Under the pieces are notes generated by a model. The model was not told the DNA's origin. It worked only from the letters and a program-made list of their open reading frames with translations, and did not search any database. Position numbers and translations under genes: made by a program. Of a DNA stretch of 64,000 nucleotides, positions 38,202 to 45,085 are shown piece after piece. The stretch's first letter is position 1. The number at the start of each line of letters is the position of its first letter. The stretch is from Thalassotalea nanhaiensis (lineage in GTDB: Bacteria; Pseudomonadota; Gammaproteobacteria; Enterobacterales; Alteromonadaceae), in the NCBI RefSeq assembly GCF_031583575.1, contig NZ_CP134146.1:3038001-3102000 (forward strand). The letters are read 5' to 3'.

Positions 38202-38666
38202 ATGGTGTTCTTTTCAAATCTCTTCGGGCGAAAAAAGAGTGTTACATTTGAAGTTCCTGAATTAGGGGCGTTTGAATACTTTAAAGATGAAGTAGATGAA
38301 TATTGGCAGATTGAGAATCCTGTCGGAAAACTTCCAGAAAAATTTGATTTCGGAGCCATAGATGGAAATCTAAATGGCCCGAGAGAAGATGCTTTGAATG
38401 AATTTATCAAATTAGCAAGAAAACCAGAAGTTTTATTCACCTACTTAAATGATCTTTTTTTCCGAGAAATTAAGCCTACTTTCGGTCAATTGTCAGTGGA
38501 AGATGTGCGTTCAAAGTTTTACCTTAAATCGCTAACGTGCTCGGAGAAAGGAAAATTTGAATTTGGCTTTCACGCTATTGAAAAAGACGTGTTTGTAGAG
38601 CTTTTCTTCAGAAATGGAATAGTGAAGGAAGTACATATTGATGAAGGTTGTTGTAAATACGTATAA
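38202..38666 (+). CDS. Unknown cassette-type protein (about 154 residues)
   Basis: Family not recognised. It is a soluble acidic protein; the N-terminal part has VTFEVPELGAFEYF and EYWQIENPVGKLPEKFDFGA, the C-terminal part a beta-rich segment with FGFHAIEKDVFVELFF. The frame is open from 38175, but that ATG lies inside attC site 1; AAGGAG at 38193-38198 points to the ATG at 38202 or, by spacing, the GTG at 38205. Its stop codon is within the R'' box of attC site 2, as expected of a cassette gene. Confidence 0.6.
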   Translation: MVFFSNLFGRKKSVTFEVPELGAFEYFKDEVDEYWQIENPVGKLPEKFDFGAIDGNLNGPREDALNEFIKLARKPEVLFTYLNDLFFREIKPTFGQLSVEDVRSKFYLKSLTCSEKGKFEFGFHAIEKDVFVELFFRNGIVKEVHIDEGCCKYV

Positions 38667-38761
38667 CAAGACAATCGAGCGGGACTGCCAACAGTTGGCT
38701 TTGCTCCTTCGTAGCCAATCTTAGCCAACAAATTTTTTTGCCCATTGTTAGGGCGTTATGT
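38661..38761 (+). other. attC-like recombination site 2
   Basis: A 101-base site from GTATAAC (38661-38667) to GTTATGT (38755-38761). The arms pair as ACAAT...GGG with CCC...ATTGT, and the interior has TGCCAACAGTTGGCT, AGCCAA and TTAGCCAACAAATTT, the typical L'/L'' arrangement of Vibrio/Shewanella-type sites. The cleavage triplet G-TT is intact. This is the best-preserved site in the window. Confidence 0.85.
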
Positions 38762-38772
38762 GTACAGGAATT

Positions 38773-39129
38773 ATGCGTCCGGAGTTGAAGCAAAAGTTAG
38801 ATAAGGAGATATCAAAAGGTAAACACAAAAACTTTCGTGTTTGGTCTTTGGCTTTTCTTGCCTTAATTATTATTCTCTGGCTTGTTGTAGGACTCTCTTC
38901 TAACAATTCTATAGCTGTTAATGGAGTTGTTATCAGCCAACACGCATCATTACGTGATGATGGACACAAAATTTATCTCATGGTCAAAGTGCCAGACAGA
39001 GAAACTCTCGTAAAAGCACCTCTGCCTAAGCATTTACCGATTAGACGCAATGTTAAAGTTGAGTTGCGTAAACATCAGTCGACTTTGTTCGATACTTATA
39101 GATATTCGTTTGTGCGTTACTTAGAGTAA
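38773..39129 (+). CDS. Small membrane-anchored cassette protein
   Basis: About 118 residues, no recognised family. A basic N-terminal helix (MRPELKQKLDKEISKGKHKN) leads to one membrane helix (about 23-46, FLALIIILWLVVGLS) and then a short beta-rich domain (about 50-118) with KIYLMVKVPDRETLVKAPL and VKVELRKHQSTLF. The frame is open from ATG 38758 inside the R' box of attC site 2; the ATG at 38773, after AGGA, gives a more natural N-terminus. Followed by a half attC site. Confidence 0.6.
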   Translation: MRPELKQKLDKEISKGKHKNFRVWSLAFLALIIILWLVVGLSSNNSIAVNGVVISQHASLRDDGHKIYLMVKVPDRETLVKAPLPKHLPIRRNVKVELRKHQSTLFDTYRYSFVRYLE

Positions 39130-39134
39130 AGTAA

Positions 39135-39170
39135 ACATAACAAGCTGTTTAGCAAGGACAAAAAACAGTT
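39135..39170 (+). other. Truncated attC site (left half only)
   Basis: ACATAACAAGCTGTTTAGCA then AGGACAAAAAACAG reproduces the R''-L'' half of a Vibrio/Shewanella-type attC, but no matching right half follows before the next gene at 39245. The site is a relic. Confidence 0.65.
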
Positions 39171-39244
39171 TATGGATGTGTCAAAATCGCACAATCTTAT
39201 GTAGACTAAGATTAAAACAATATGAATTAATCAAAGGCTAAGCA

Positions 39245-39946
39245 ATGAATGTACCGAAACTCCCTTGGAACAAGATAATCGGTGAAGGCGCCCTGATTAT
39301 CGTAGCCGTGTACTTAGCGATATTCTTAGAAGGAGTTTCACAAGATCGAGTAGCGAGGCAATCAGCTCATACAGCACTGGCCCAAATGCTAGAGGAAATG
39401 CGAGAAGATCGAGCCGACGTTAACGAAATCCGTGCAGAGCAATTCATCAGAGATAAACAATATCAAGCGTTGGAAAAGTGGTTTTCAAATCCCGACTCTA
39501 TACCTTTGGACTCAATGAAAGAAGCAATTGACGCAATATTTCTTGAAAATAGAACACTATATCCACGACGTTCGGCGTGGGCAACAATGGTTGCCGCGGG
39601 GCAATTAAGCAAGCTAGATGCGCCTGACTTGGTGGCACGTCTTGGTAATTTTTACGAGAGCAGAACAGCACGAATTATCGATAACGGCAATGATTTCGAC
39701 GAAGGGCTAAATGATTTGGGACGCAATTCAGTCCCGAAAGTTTGGGATTCGGGTAATGCTCGACTGCTGACGACTGATGCTCGCGAGCTTGCTACTGTTC
39801 GAAATCAATTTCGCTACATTCATATCGGTTGGAACTTGTGGTATCTCGATGCGTTGGACAGCTATGGGAAAACCCTAGATTCTCTAATATTCGAAATAGA
39901 GACATACCTTGAGAAAAACAACTTTGAAATGAAACCTGTAGAATGA
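39245..39946 (+). CDS. Unknown membrane-anchored cassette-type protein (233 residues)
   Basis: One membrane helix near residues 12-30 (IIGEGALIIVAVYLAIFLEG) precedes a long cytoplasmic or periplasmic helical domain rich in Arg/Glu (ALAQMLEEMREDRADVNEIR). The helix context GEGALIIVAVYLAIFLEG resembles hypothetical proteins of the DUF6090 kind, but I cannot confirm it. AAGGCTAAGCA before the ATG is a modest ribosome site. After the stop, CACATAACAAGCTGCGGC (39953-39970) looks like the first bases of another eroded attC site. The 39971-40100 gap holds nothing else recognisable. Confidence 0.6.
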   Translation: MNVPKLPWNKIIGEGALIIVAVYLAIFLEGVSQDRVARQSAHTALAQMLEEMREDRADVNEIRAEQFIRDKQYQALEKWFSNPDSIPLDSMKEAIDAIFLENRTLYPRRSAWATMVAAGQLSKLDAPDLVARLGNFYESRTARIIDNGNDFDEGLNDLGRNSVPKVWDSGNARLLTTDARELATVRNQFRYIHIGWNLWYLDALDSYGKTLDSLIFEIETYLEKNNFEMKPVE

Positions 39947-40100
39947 CCTCATCACATAACAAGCTGCGGCACTGGCTTTATGATGTCTCTTAAGGATATT
40001 TAATTGGAACAGTACTTTGATGGATTGATGAGAGTTAAAATAAAGTCAAAGATAGAAGAGTGGAAATGAAACTCTACTAGAAGTCACTACAGAGAAAATT

Positions 40101-40478
40101 ATGTCTAATTACATTGATGGCTTTGTCTTTCCCATTTCTCGCGTTCGCCTAAACGAATACAAGTGTTTAGCTGAAGCAGCTGCAAAGATTTGGAAAGAAC
40201 ATGGTGCGCTTGACTACTGCGAATTTGTTGGTGACGATATGGAGCTTGCAGGTACACGTTCGTTTACTGATGTTTTAAAGGCAACAGAAGATGAAACCAT
40301 AGTGTTTGGCTGGGTAGTATTTGATTCTCGTGAAACACGTGACTTGGTAAACCAGAAGGTCGCGGCTGATCCAAGAATGGCTGATTTGATTGAAGTTTCT
40401 AATTCTGGGTTTAATGCTGAGCGAATGGCTTACGGTGGCTTCAAGCCTCTCGTTGAAACTTCTACTCCAAACGCCTAA
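40101..40478 (+). CDS. DUF1428 family protein (YbaA-like)
   Basis: A 125-residue protein matching the DUF1428 dimeric alpha/beta-barrel family: YIDGFVFPISRVRLNEYKC at the start, then IWKEHGALDYCEFVGDDME, FGWVVFDSRETRDLVNQKV, DPRMADL and a final ERMAYGGFKPLVE. The function of the family is unknown; these proteins commonly travel as integron cassettes. The stop is followed by TAACAACTTATTTTAAAGCA, the beginning of an attC-like site. Confidence 0.88.
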   Translation: MSNYIDGFVFPISRVRLNEYKCLAEAAAKIWKEHGALDYCEFVGDDMELAGTRSFTDVLKATEDETIVFGWVVFDSRETRDLVNQKVAADPRMADLIEVSNSGFNAERMAYGGFKPLVETSTPNA

Positions 40479-40555
40479 TAACAACTTATTTTAAAGCAGA
40501 ACTGCAAATATTTTGCTTGGTTTCGCTTCACACATATTTTGCCAATTATTACTAA
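40476..40555 (+). other. Degenerate attC-like site after the DUF1428 gene
   Basis: TAATAACAACTTATTTTAAA and the inner GCAAATATTTTGC, TTCGCTTCACAC and ATATTTTGCCAATTATTACT follow the order of an attC site, but the right-hand GGGCGTTA is missing. Probably inactive. Confidence 0.5.
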
Positions 40556-40573
40556 AAGAAAAAAGGATTCTTT

Positions 40574-41302
40574 ATGCGCCGCTTTTCAATTGTCCCCCTG
40601 TTACTCAGTTGTTTTTTCTCAAGTACCTTATTAGCAGAAGAACGTATTAATCAAATAAATTATGCTGCCGTCGGCAATGTCCCTAACGATACAATGAAAG
40701 AAATAGAAGAGACTGTTGATTTACACTACAGGCGGATAATTAAAAATTTCAACGTAAAAGATATGCCACCTGTAAGCATTAAAATTTGGCAAGACCGTAA
40801 TGAATTTGAACAATCATATGGAGATGATGCTAAATATGTTCAAGGTTACGTAGTCCAAGATTTATGGGAGGCTCGCTTTTTTAATGGGCGACCTGAGTTA
40901 GGCTTGGGTGTTGTGCACGAATATACTCACCTAGTGACATTAGCAGTTAACCCTACTTTCAATAACAATCCTCGTTGGTTATGGGAAGCTACCGCTATTT
41001 ATGAATCAGGCCGCCCACCTGTGCCTGATATATCCAAGTTAAAATGTTTTTCTGCAAACTCCTATCCAACTATAGAAAGTTTGGAGCAGCACCCATTCAA
41101 CATTTACAAGGTTGGCTACTTTTTGACAGACTTTATTATTTCAAAATGGGGACATGACAAACTAGTAGAGTTAGTGAAATCTAATGGCAATATTAACTTA
41201 ACTCTTAAAGTTACAGTTAAAGACTTCGAGAAAATGTGGCTGTCGTTTTTACAAAAGAAACACAAACTCAATTTTAGTGAAACATCTGAGAAAAATTGCT
41301 AA
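40574..41302 (+). CDS. Secreted gluzincin-like metallopeptidase (peptidase MA-like)
   Basis: A 242-residue protein with a signal peptide (MRRFSIVPLLLSCFFSSTLLA). The zinc motif is HEYTH in GLGVVHEYTHLVTLAV (about residue 116), with a downstream acidic residue in LWEATAIYESG as the likely third ligand, the Glu of the peptidase-MA pattern (WLxEGxAxYxxG). YKVGYFLTDFIISKWGHDKL is a typical C-terminal helix. The usual catalytic glycine in WLxEG is replaced (WLWEATAIY). The gene stop lies in TTGCTAACAACTTTC, another attC-like beginning. Confidence 0.8.
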   Translation: MRRFSIVPLLLSCFFSSTLLAEERINQINYAAVGNVPNDTMKEIEETVDLHYRRIIKNFNVKDMPPVSIKIWQDRNEFEQSYGDDAKYVQGYVVQDLWEARFFNGRPELGLGVVHEYTHLVTLAVNPTFNNNPRWLWEATAIYESGRPPVPDISKLKCFSANSYPTIESLEQHPFNIYKVGYFLTDFIISKWGHDKLVELVKSNGNINLTLKVTVKDFEKMWLSFLQKKHKLNFSETSEKNC

Positions 41303-41356
41303 CAACTTTCTTTTTATGGCAACATAACAGGATGTTTAAAACGGGGAAAGGTCAGC

Positions 41357-41806
41357 ATGCATAAATCCATCTCATTAGGGAGATATGTTAAAAAGCGAAA
41401 TGGTGTACCATTAGGGGCGCCTGGCTCTTTACAAGCCATGCTTAAGCGGTCGTTTGGTGCAGAATCTTTTTATGTATTCTGGCAATACTGGAACCCTATT
41501 TGGGGCTACTATTTATCTCGCAATGTTATGCGGCCTTTAAATAGAGTACTCCCCATTTGGCTCTCAATTTTATTAACTTTTACAGTAAGTGGTGCACTTC
41601 ATGATATTGCTGTAACAGTCATTAAATGGCAGGCAACTTTTTTCTTTGCGCCATGGTTCACATTAATGGGAATTATTGTATTAGTTTCAAAATTATATAA
41701 TATTTCATATCAAGGTGATTCTTTGCTTATCCGTTCATTGTTTAATTTGTTTTATATTGTGTTTAGCTTCTGTTTAACAATAGTTTTTCAGCGTATGTAT
41801 GGCTAA
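41357..41806 (+). CDS. Membrane protein resembling an MBOAT-type acyltransferase fragment
   Basis: A 149-residue protein with three or four membrane helices. VPLGAPGSLQAMLKRSFGAE and FWQYWNPIWGYYLSRNV lie before helices near 63-82, 95-112 and 125-145. SGALHDI places a histidine where MBOAT acyltransferases carry theirs, and compact proteins like this are known to me from cassette arrays. Enzyme activity is only a guess. AAAGG precedes the ATG. The stop lies in GGCTAACAAGCAGTTAAA, the first bases of an attC, followed within 15 bases by CCTC-TTAAT-GAGG, so that site appears internally deleted. Confidence 0.6.
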   Translation: MHKSISLGRYVKKRNGVPLGAPGSLQAMLKRSFGAESFYVFWQYWNPIWGYYLSRNVMRPLNRVLPIWLSILLTFTVSGALHDIAVTVIKWQATFFFAPWFTLMGIIVLVSKLYNISYQGDSLLIRSLFNLFYIVFSFCLTIVFQRMYG

Positions 41807-41847
41807 CAAGCAGTTAAAAACCTCTTAATGAGGTATTAGAGAAATTA

Positions 41848-42105
41848 GTGAAAAAATTTAAATTCAGCATACTTATATTAATGTCTATGGTTTTGTTTTA
41901 CCTCTACGCAGTGGCGAGCTCTCCTTTGCCTGTTCAAGTTATTGATAGCGATAACTCGGGTATCGTTTCTTTAATAGAGGCCATGGATACATTTGATATC
42001 GCTGAGCGTTCAATCATTCGAACAACTGAAAATTGTACCCAATATTATTGGCTTAAAGATGGTTTAACGGTTCATGAGGTATGTGTAGCAAAATCATCGA
42101 ACTAA
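41848..42105 (+). CDS. Small exported or membrane-anchored protein (85 residues)
   Basis: It starts with GTG at 41848 (MKKFKFSILILMSMVLFYLYAVASS), a signal peptide or anchor. The short outer domain includes IDSDNSGIVSLIEAMDTFDI, whose D-D-S spacing and following hydrophobic pattern resemble an EF-hand-like calcium loop, and two cysteines in ENCTQYYWLKDGLTVHEVC. No named family. Its stop lies in GAACTAACAAGGTATTTAAG, again an attC beginning, cut off by the 42149 repeat. Confidence 0.55.
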   Translation: MKKFKFSILILMSMVLFYLYAVASSPLPVQVIDSDNSGIVSLIEAMDTFDIAERSIIRTTENCTQYYWLKDGLTVHEVCVAKSSN

Positions 42106-42148
42106 CAAGGTATTTAAGCAGGAAGTGCTTGAGTACAAAACAAACGAG
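42103..42148 (+). other. Interrupted attC-like site
   Basis: CTAACAAGGTATTTAAGCAG starts like the R''-L'' half of an attC after the 85-residue gene. The remainder is replaced from 42149 by a 55-bp repeat and gene relics, so the array ends here. Confidence 0.5.
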
Positions 42149-42203
42149 TCTTGGATTCCCGCCTTCGCGGGAATGACATCTACAAAATGTGAGCAGTTAC
42201 CGC
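42149..42203. repeat. 55-bp direct repeat, copy A
   Basis: Identical over 55 bases to 44422-44476. It contains the common palindrome ATTCCCGC-CTTC-GCGGGAAT and reaches into the last codons of a dsbA-like gene at the other copy. The offset between copies is 2273 bases. Confidence 0.92.
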
Positions 42204-42231
42204 ATCATAACTAACCTGCCAATGTTGATAA
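42180..42231 (-). pseudogene. C-terminal relic of a dsbA-like gene
   Basis: Read on the minus strand, the 16 codons before TAG (42180-42182) give YQHWQVSYDAVTAHIL, against YQHWQTSYEAVTAHIL at the end of the intact dsbA-like gene at 44453. Several differences are synonymous. Homology stops at about 42231, where another relic overlaps. It is a fragment with no start. Confidence 0.7.
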
Positions 42232-42454
42232 AGCCACTATAAAAGACTTTATTATATTGGGTATAAAAGAACCTTTTGAATTGGTTGGTAGAGATCCATA
42301 TAAAATGTATAACGACCTTTGTAAGGTAACCAATCAACACCATGATCCTTGTGTTATCGATGTTTTTATTTCTGCTGTTCGGTATATGGAAGGTGGAGCT
42401 GCTAAAAAATGGTGGGAATTTACCTCAGAGAGAAAAGAACATCAGAGTAAATAA
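42215..42454 (+). pseudogene. Truncated helix-hairpin-helix protein (Cdd1 / pathogenicity-locus family)
   Basis: The frame from 42215 gives PANVDKATIKDFIILGI, then GRDPYKMYNDLCKV, HHDPCVIDVFISAVRYMEGG and KKWWEFTSERK, which match the small DNA-binding-like Cdd1 family (usual form LPNVGKATA...LLGI...GRDPYxLYxxLC...HDPCVLDVF). The N-terminal 10-20 residues with a start codon are missing: TAA precedes the first homologous codon. The only start-like codon left is TTG at 42257, which would lose the first hairpin. The rest is intact, so loss is recent or a short product may persist. Confidence 0.75.
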
Positions 42455-42794
42455 AACTCATTTAATAGCCTATGAGCATAATAGGCCTGTTATTTCTGAC
42501 ACGATTGAGTTTCGTTTTTAATTAAGTTAACGCAATCAATACCTTACTCACTGTATTTAACAGCAGGCTTTCTTTCAGAAAATAGATTGTTAAATTTATA
42601 AGAATTCTAATCAAATAATAAAATTGTACATCCTTGCAATATTGATTTTTTGAACTATAACTAACGGCATATTTAAAGGATTAACGGGTATTTCATTGTC
42701 AAGGACGTCCACCAATCTCGTCCTGCTGTTTTCAACTTTCATATCGCAGTAGTTAATCTTTCCTTTAACGGATGTTAATAGGGAGGGAATCATC
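42455..42794. other. AT-rich intergenic region before the orphan secreted protein gene
   Basis: I see no gene. AGCCTAT-GAGCATA-ATAGGC near 42470-42490 is a small hairpin that could end the cassette transcript. A minus-strand open frame at 42611-42826 has no family likeness and overlaps the next gene start. The right end carries AGGGAGGGA, a strong ribosome site for the gene at 42795. Confidence 0.5.
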
Positions 42795-44303
42795 ATGTTT
42801 GCATCCATTGTTTGCTCAAATACCACTCAAAATACTAACCTCAATTTCTTTGTTAAAATTACTATTTGTATAACCTTAAGCCTACTCATAGCTATACCCG
42901 CAAATGCGGCAAAAGGTGGAAATGGTAAGGGAAATGGAGGGAATGATCCAGGCGACCCACCAGAGCCTTTTATAGATGTTGTATATACATCACCTGACAA
43001 ATTTCTTGATGGGTTATCAAATCCCTATGAATTCTTCTGTAGCAGCAGAAATGGAAACACGTTGTCATGGGACTTTTGCTTAGGTGCAATATTCTCTGAC
43101 GAATTAAGGCTTAGCCACATCAATGAAGAAAATAATGTAAATCATGGTAACACTTTTGGAACTTGGTCTCCATCTGGTGATTACTTATTGCTTAATAATG
43201 ACCGCCAAGTTCTAAATGAAGGATCAGACTCTGAATTAGAAATTGAGCATTTTTCAATATCCGATTATCCAAAAATAGTAAAGACAGACTCTAGTGGTGC
43301 TGTTGGAGATGGCACTGACGATTCTCCCCATATAAGAAAGGAAGAACAAAAATTTCGTTTACAAGTAAATCAATTAGACTTGCCTGAAGGAGCTGAGCAT
43401 TTGTATAACCAATTTGGAATATTTGGACGTACACAATGGATATCATATAAAGGTACACAGTATATATTAGCCTTAGCGGCAGATCGCTATATTCCTGATG
43501 GGCAAAGTGTTTTCTATAAAAAAGTATATCTAGCTTTTTGGGAAGTAATTAATTGTGGTGAACATTTATGCATTGGTGGCTCAGGTGAAGATCCGGTACC
43601 AAACAATGAAGCTCTTCCTCCGGCCTATTTCGCTAATAAAGTCTTTCAACTACCAACTACTAGGTCTGATCCTCTAGAGTTTCATGCTGTGAACTGGGGA
43701 GGGATAAATGATGAACCAGATTATATAGTTTATAAAGCTGCAAATGCTGTGGATTATGATAATGGATTTTGGAATGAACAAATTATTGCTTTTGAACTCG
43801 ATTACTTCCTCGGTGTATCTGAACCAGAGGAGCTAGTTGAACCAGGTGTTATAATTGAAGAAGGAACTGCGAAGCTTAGCGGTAGGGATACACCATTAGA
43901 TTTGAGGGGCTATTCGGTTTTTGATGGTGGCATTATCTTCAATCAATTCGGTCCCAAAAGTAAAGGCGGAAATAGCCAAATACTATATTACCACTGTCCT
44001 AGGAGTGATGAAGATACGATACCTAACTGTGGTTGTACAGACGATTATTTTGATTCCTGTTCCATGGCAACGCTCATTTTAGATACAAACTGGTTCGAAG
44101 GTTCGGAAGTTACCCCCTCAATTTCCTTTGCAGTATCTTCTGACGGTAAATATGCTTTAAGTGGTGCTGACGATGGTACTTATCTTCTTGATTTAGCCGA
44201 GGCTATTGGAAGTCAAGGTAATACTTCAGCGAATTGGATAAAAATTAGTAATACTACTCACTATGAATCTAAACTGTCATTCAAGCCAATGAGTAAAAAT
44301 TAA
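42795..44303 (+). CDS. Large secreted protein of unknown family (502 residues)
   Basis: A membrane-crossing N-terminus with a late signal peptide (FFVKITICITLSLLIAIPANA, residues about 18-38) is followed by a Gly/Asn/Pro-rich linker (KGGNGKGNGGNDPGDPPEP) and a 440-residue beta-rich domain. WSPSGDYLLLNNDRQVLNEG and SFAVSSDGKYALSGADDGTY resemble TolB/WD-type propeller blades, separated by cysteine-containing loops. No function can be named. SD AGGGAGGGA is seven bases before the ATG. It ends with a terminator and is bracketed by the 55-bp direct repeats, so it may have arrived with them. Confidence 0.75.
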   Translation: MFASIVCSNTTQNTNLNFFVKITICITLSLLIAIPANAAKGGNGKGNGGNDPGDPPEPFIDVVYTSPDKFLDGLSNPYEFFCSSRNGNTLSWDFCLGAIFSDELRLSHINEENNVNHGNTFGTWSPSGDYLLLNNDRQVLNEGSDSELEIEHFSISDYPKIVKTDSSGAVGDGTDDSPHIRKEEQKFRLQVNQLDLPEGAEHLYNQFGIFGRTQWISYKGTQYILALAADRYIPDGQSVFYKKVYLAFWEVINCGEHLCIGGSGEDPVPNNEALPPAYFANKVFQLPTTRSDPLEFHAVNWGGINDEPDYIVYKAANAVDYDNGFWNEQIIAFELDYFLGVSEPEELVEPGVIIEEGTAKLSGRDTPLDLRGYSVFDGGIIFNQFGPKSKGGNSQILYYHCPRSDEDTIPNCGCTDDYFDSCSMATLILDTNWFEGSEVTPSISFAVSSDGKYALSGADDGTYLLDLAEAIGSQGNTSANWIKISNTTHYESKLSFKPMSKN

Positions 44304-44315
44304 ATGTCTGCTGTT

Positions 44316-44341
44316 AGCAGTCCTTTCAGGACTGCTTTTAG
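44316..44341 (+). terminator. Terminator of the orphan secreted protein gene
   Basis: AGCAGTCCT-TTC-AGGACTGCT followed by TTTTA-type tail, 13 bases after the stop. Confidence 0.85.
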
Positions 44342-44421
44342 TATTTAAAGATAATCTACAATTGAAAATGTTTAAGGTAAAATTAAATGATTTTAGCCGA
44401 CTTTGGCACAAAGTAGCCCTA

Positions 44422-44476
44422 TCTTGGATTCCCGCCTTCGCGGGAATGACATCTACAAAATGTGAGCAGTTACCGC
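44422..44476. repeat. 55-bp direct repeat, copy B
   Basis: Identical to 42149-42203. Here the right half is the last eight codons and stop of the dsbA-like gene, and the left half its 3' flank with the ATTCCCGC/GCGGGAAT hairpin, which may act as its terminator structure. Confidence 0.92.
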
Positions 44477-45067
44477 TTCGTAGCTAGTCTGCCAATGCTG
44501 ATAATCAATTGGTATCGCCTTTAACTCTCCGTTAATTGATAATACCAATGAGGGAAACCCTCGTATCGGCATATCACTCACAAAGCCGATTTCATCAATT
44601 AATTGCAGCTGTACCTCATTACTTAGCATCTGCTGTTCAAACATCGCAGCATCAAGGCCTAACTCAGTTGCAAGGCTAACGAGTGTATCAATATTAGATG
44701 GGTTCTTTGCGTTTAAGTAATACGCTTGCTGAACGGCTAAATACATTTCTTGTTCAAGGTTATGCTGTCGAGCAATTAACATCGCACGACACGCAGGGTA
44801 AGTTGATCGCCTTGGCTGGCAAGACGTCCAAAAATCATGGTTGAATTCGGTGCCCAAATGCGTCGCTATTTTATGCCAAGTTTGTTGCAAAAAATTCTGC
44901 ATATCAGTCGGCATTGGAACATCACTGTCTGGCGCTAAACCACCAACTTTGTATTGTATGTTTACCAGTGGTTGCAGCTGTTCTTGTAACGTCTGCCAAG
45001 TAGGCCTATATCCCCAACACCAACTGCACATCGGATCATATACATAATATAACGTAGGCTTATTCAT
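44453..45067 (-). CDS. DsbA-family thiol-disulfide protein (COG3531-like)
   Basis: A 204-residue thioredoxin-fold protein with the redox motif C14-S-W-C17 in YDPMCSWCWGYRPTW, and the cis-proline loop in MPIRGFPSLVLSING. The helical insertion between is typical of DsbA. There is no signal peptide, so it is cytoplasmic like FrnE/COG3531 proteins; substrates unknown. It lies 18 bases downstream of the sensor kinase gene on the same strand and may be read with that operon. Its 3' end is copy B of the 55-bp repeat. Confidence 0.85.
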   Translation of the reverse strand: MNKPTLYYVYDPMCSWCWGYRPTWQTLQEQLQPLVNIQYKVGGLAPDSDVPMPTDMQNFLQQTWHKIATHLGTEFNHDFWTSCQPRRSTYPACRAMLIARQHNLEQEMYLAVQQAYYLNAKNPSNIDTLVSLATELGLDAAMFEQQMLSNEVQLQLIDEIGFVSDMPIRGFPSLVLSINGELKAIPIDYQHWQTSYEAVTAHIL

Positions 45068-45085
45068 CGCTAATCCAAGTAATGG

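Noticed and set aside
42611-42826. Minus-strand open frame of 71 codons
   Set aside because: No family, no ribosome site, and it overlaps the start and signal sequence of the convincing plus-strand gene at 42795.
44422-44450. ATTCCCGC/GCGGGAAT as an attC or insertion sequence end
   Set aside because: It is a very common short dispersed palindrome; no R'/R'' boxes or transposase accompany it, so only the 55-bp identity is reported.
37630-44476. Prophage or genomic island with integrase
   Set aside because: No integrase, capsid, tail or transposase motif and no tRNA attachment site is present; cassette array plus repeat-mediated rearrangement explains the region better.
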